42,263 nt of DNA from Verrucomicrobiota bacterium (lineage in GTDB: Bacteria > Verrucomicrobiota > Verrucomicrobiia > Limisphaerales > UBA11358), in NCBI GenBank assembly GCA_028873125.1, contig JAGWMQ010000016.1, forward strand, positions 1 to 42,263, written 5' to 3'. Positions 40,072 to 42,263 of the stretch are shown here, piece by piece; the stretch's first letter is position 1; every line of letters begins with the position of its first letter. Both the position numbers and the translations under genes were made by a program. The notes under the pieces are model-generated. The model saw only the letters and a list, made by a program, of their open reading frames with translations. It ran no database searches and was not told where the DNA came from.

Positions 40072-40097
40072 GCCTTTTGTTCCCCAACTAATTGGGG
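40050..40097 (+). promoter_or_regulatory. Pair of NrdR-like boxes over the nrdJ promoter
   Basis: GCACAACAGGTAGTGG (40050-40065) fills the -35/-10 spacer. CCCCAACTAATTGGGG (40082-40097), a perfect palindrome apart from its CTAA centre, lies at the expected transcript start. Both fit the NrdR core CwA-N4-TwG, and they are 32 bp (three helix turns) apart, as in known NrdR sites. The outer bases deviate from consensus. The second can also form a 5'-UTR hairpin (TTTTG...CAAAA flanks). Confidence 0.45.
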
Positions 40098-40216
40098 GAG
40101 CAAAAACTTGGAAAACAGCCTGATTTTCTTGGAAAATGAGCCGTTTGGGAAGTCCAAGGGCTTCCGCTTCGCTTGAAGCGCCGGGCATTAACGTCTAACA
40201 TTGAATGGAGTGAAAC

Positions 40217-42263
40217 ATGATTGACGCACGCGAGGAGATGTTGGCGTCGGCGCCCCGCGCCGGGCGCCGGCGCGCCTCCAAAATATCGGTCACGCGCGGA
40301 ATGAAAAATCACAAGGACGCCGTGAAGAAGAAACTGTCCATCGAGCGCGTTTTCAGCGATTCCAATGTCAAGCCATTCGACCAGGTGGACTGGGAGCGGC
40401 GGACGGCGGAGATCGCCGACGATGCCGGCAAGGTCATCTTCAAACAGGAGGATGTGGAGGTGCCCAAGTCGTGGTCGCTGCTCGCCACGAAGGTCGTCGT
40501 CTCGAAATACTTTTACGGCGAGCAAAACACCTCCGAGCGCGAGACCTCGGTGCGCCAACTCATCCACCGCATCTGCCGGACGATTGCCGATTGGGGGGTG
40601 GCGGACGGCTATTTCAGCAAGGCCGGCGGCGAGGTGTTTTACGACGAGTTGTCCTGGCTTTGCCTCAACCAATACGGCGCGTTCAACTCGCCGGTGTGGT
40701 TCAACGTCGGGCTGTTGCATCAGTACGGCATCGGCAAAAATTCCGACAAGGGCAACTGGTTTTTCAACCGCCGGACCGGCCAGGCCGAGCGCGCCCGCAC
40801 GCAATACGAATACCCGCAGTGCAGCGCCTGCTTCATCCAGTCGGTGGACGACAACATGGAAAGCATCATGCGCCTGGCGCACAGCGAGGCGATGCTCTTC
40901 AAGTTCGGCTCCGGCACCGGCACGGATTTGTCGCCCCTGCGCTCGAAGCGCGAGAAGTTGAGCGGCGGCGGCCGGCCCAGCGGCCCGATGAGCTTTCTGA
41001 AAGTCTATGACCAGGTGGCCAACGTCGTGAAATCCGGCGGCAAAACCCGCCGCGCGGCCAAGATGAACACGCTGCGCGACTGGCACGGGGACATCGAGGA
41101 ATTCATTGACGCCAAGCAGAAGGAGGAAAAGAAGGCCTGGGCGCTGATCGAGCAGGGCTACGACGGCTCCTACAACGGCGACGCCTACGGCAGCGTGATG
41201 TATCAGAACGAAAATCTGTCCGTGCGCGCCAGCGACGAGTTCATGAACGCCGCGCTGGCGGGCAGGGAATGGTGGACGCGCGCGGTCACTACCGGCAAGC
41301 CGCTCGAAAAGAAGGACGCCGCCAGGCTGCTCTACAAAATCGCCGAGGGCACGTGGATTTGCGGCGACCCGGGCATGCAATATGACGGCGCCATCCAGAA
41401 ATGGCACACGTGCAAGGGCACCGAGCCGATCCACTCGACCAACCCGTGCAGCGAATACGTGTTCATCAACAACACCGCCTGCAATCTGGCGTCGCTGAAC
41501 CTGATGAAGTTCAAGCGCGAGGACGGCAAGTTCGACGTGGAACGTTTCAAGGCCGCGGTGCGCATCTTCATCACCGCGCAGGAAATCGTCGTGGACAACG
41601 CGAGCTACCCCACCAAGGACATCGCCGAGAACTCGCACATCTACCGCACCCTCGGGCTCGGCTACGCCAACCTCGGCTCGCTGTGCATGAGCTACGGCCT
41701 GCCCTATGACAGCGACGAGGGCCGCGCGCTGGCCGGCGCCATCACCGCCATCCTGACCGGCCACGCCTACGAGCAGAGCGCGGAAATCGCGGCGACCCTC
41801 GGCGCGTTTCCGGGCTACCGCGACGCCCGTTGCGCGCACGTTTCCAAACCGCTGGCGAACGACAACGTGGCTTCCATGCTCGGCGTCATGCAATTGCACC
41901 GGGACGCCGTCGAGGACATCCATCCGAGCGAGGAGTTCGGCTTTTTGAAAGAGGAGGCGCGCCGTTGCTGGGACCGTGCCCTCGCCCGCGGCCGGCAGAC
42001 GGGCTACCGCAACGCGCAGGTCACCGTGCTGGCGCCGACGGGCACCATTGCGTTTTTGATGGACTGCGACACGACCGGCGTGGAGCCGGACATCGCGCTG
42101 GTCAAGTACAAGCTGCTGGCCGGCGGCGGCATGTTGAAAATCGTCAACCGCGGCGTGCCCGATGCGTTGCGCCGGCTCGGTTACGACGAACCCGAAATTG
42201 CGAACATCCTCGCGCACATCGAGAAATTCGACACGATTGAAGACGTCGAGGGAAACGAATCTC
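40217..42263 (+). CDS. nrdJ: Adenosylcobalamin-dependent (class II) ribonucleotide reductase, 5' part
   Basis: ATG 40217 has GGAG 6 nt upstream. The frame is open for 682 codons and leaves the window without a stop; it is absent from the ORF track for that reason. Signatures are SWLCLNQYGAFNSPVWFNVG, YPQCSACFIQSVDDNMESIM (first redox Cys, about residue 200), FKFGSGTGTDLSPLRS, NPCSEYVFINNTACNLASLNL (radical Cys and Glu, about 409) and VLAPTGTIAFLMDCDTTGVEPD. These belong to NrdJ, which reduces ribonucleotides using adenosylcobalamin and no oxygen. The C-terminal Cys pair lies outside. No cobalamin riboswitch was recognised upstream. Confidence 0.95.
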   Translation, partial: MIDAREEMLASAPRAGRRRASKISVTRGMKNHKDAVKKKLSIERVFSDSNVKPFDQVDWERRTAEIADDAGKVIFKQEDVEVPKSWSLLATKVVVSKYFYGEQNTSERETSVRQLIHRICRTIADWGVADGYFSKAGGEVFYDELSWLCLNQYGAFNSPVWFNVGLLHQYGIGKNSDKGNWFFNRRTGQAERARTQYEYPQCSACFIQSVDDNMESIMRLAHSEAMLFKFGSGTGTDLSPLRSKREKLSGGGRPSGPMSFLKVYDQVANVVKSGGKTRRAAKMNTLRDWHGDIEEFIDAKQKEEKKAWALIEQGYDGSYNGDAYGSVMYQNENLSVRASDEFMNAALAGREWWTRAVTTGKPLEKKDAARLLYKIAEGTWICGDPGMQYDGAIQKWHTCKGTEPIHSTNPCSEYVFINNTACNLASLNLMKFKREDGKFDVERFKAAVRIFITAQEIVVDNASYPTKDIAENSHIYRTLGLGYANLGSLCMSYGLPYDSDEGRALAGAITAILTGHAYEQSAEIAATLGAFPGYRDARCAHVSKPLANDNVASMLGVMQLHRDAVEDIHPSEEFGFLKEEARRCWDRALARGRQTGYRNAQVTVLAPTGTIAFLMDCDTTGVEPDIALVKYKLLAGGGMLKIVNRGVPDALRRLGYDEPEIANILAHIEKFDTIEDVEGNES

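Noticed and set aside
39813-40216. Cobalamin riboswitch before nrdJ
   Set aside because: The enzyme needs B12, but I found no B12 box-like GCCACTG or the expected long structured leader; the promoter lies only about 140 nt before the start.
40088-42217. 709-aa minus-strand ORF over nrdJ
   Set aside because: The plus strand carries clear class II RNR motifs. The antisense frame has low-complexity Ala/Val/Arg text and no family signal.

Overview
The window looks like chromosomal DNA of a verrucomicrobial bacterium, probably of the Pedosphaera/Limisphaerales type. This is inference from several signs. The DNA is GC-rich. There are four solitary prepilin-like genes with the FTLIELLVV leader, three of them with an intact C-terminal H-X9-DG motif. 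Secreted proteins end in the modules typical of that phylum, and the intergenic gaps are full of short palindromic repeats. I saw no tRNA, rRNA, transposase, CRISPR array or phage genes.

Layout. 0-7 kb: debris of a GH31-like gene, a secreted GH20 hexosaminidase fused to a six-hairpin-like domain, a prepilin-like gene, a HAD phosphatase, an FmdB zinc ribbon and a broken prepilin gene. 7-14 kb: a GmhA-like SIS protein, a thioredoxin-fold protein, an RNase H-like nuclease, and hom, thrC and lysC of the aspartate-to-threonine route, with a DUF883/ElaB-type gene inserted on the opposite strand. 14-19 kb: the remnant of a zinc-type oxidoreductase, leuB, a Nudix hydrolase, tadA, a prepilin-like gene and moaA. 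A row of three perfect palindromes with a 21-bp period lies between the last two.

19-37.4 kb is the most distinctive part. A glycoside hydrolase-GT2 fusion and a small membrane protein run leftward. A long rightward series follows: a prepilin-like protein, secreted two-domain protein A, two fused ABC exporters, secreted protein B (a paralog of A), two left-handed beta-helix acyltransferases, two related GT-B-like proteins, a truncated methyltransferase, a GT4, a PIG-L deacetylase and a GT2. From the acyltransferases onward the genes overlap or nearly touch, so they are probably co-translated. Together they could build, deacetylate, acylate and export a cell-surface glycan or glycolipid. No Wzx/Wzy flippase or polymerase is visible, and most components come in paralogous pairs. 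I regard this as the best candidate for an undescribed system here.

37.4-42.3 kb: hsp20 behind a candidate sigma-54 promoter, the GTPase gene der, and the 5' part of an adenosylcobalamin-dependent ribonucleotide reductase (nrdJ). The nrdJ promoter carries two NrdR-like boxes 32 bp apart. The gene runs off the right edge.

Limits. All calls come from reading the sequence and recalling family motifs. No alignment, HMM or structure search was run. Start codons were revised from the ORF track where a signal peptide, Shine-Dalgarno sequence or family N-terminus pointed to an internal start.
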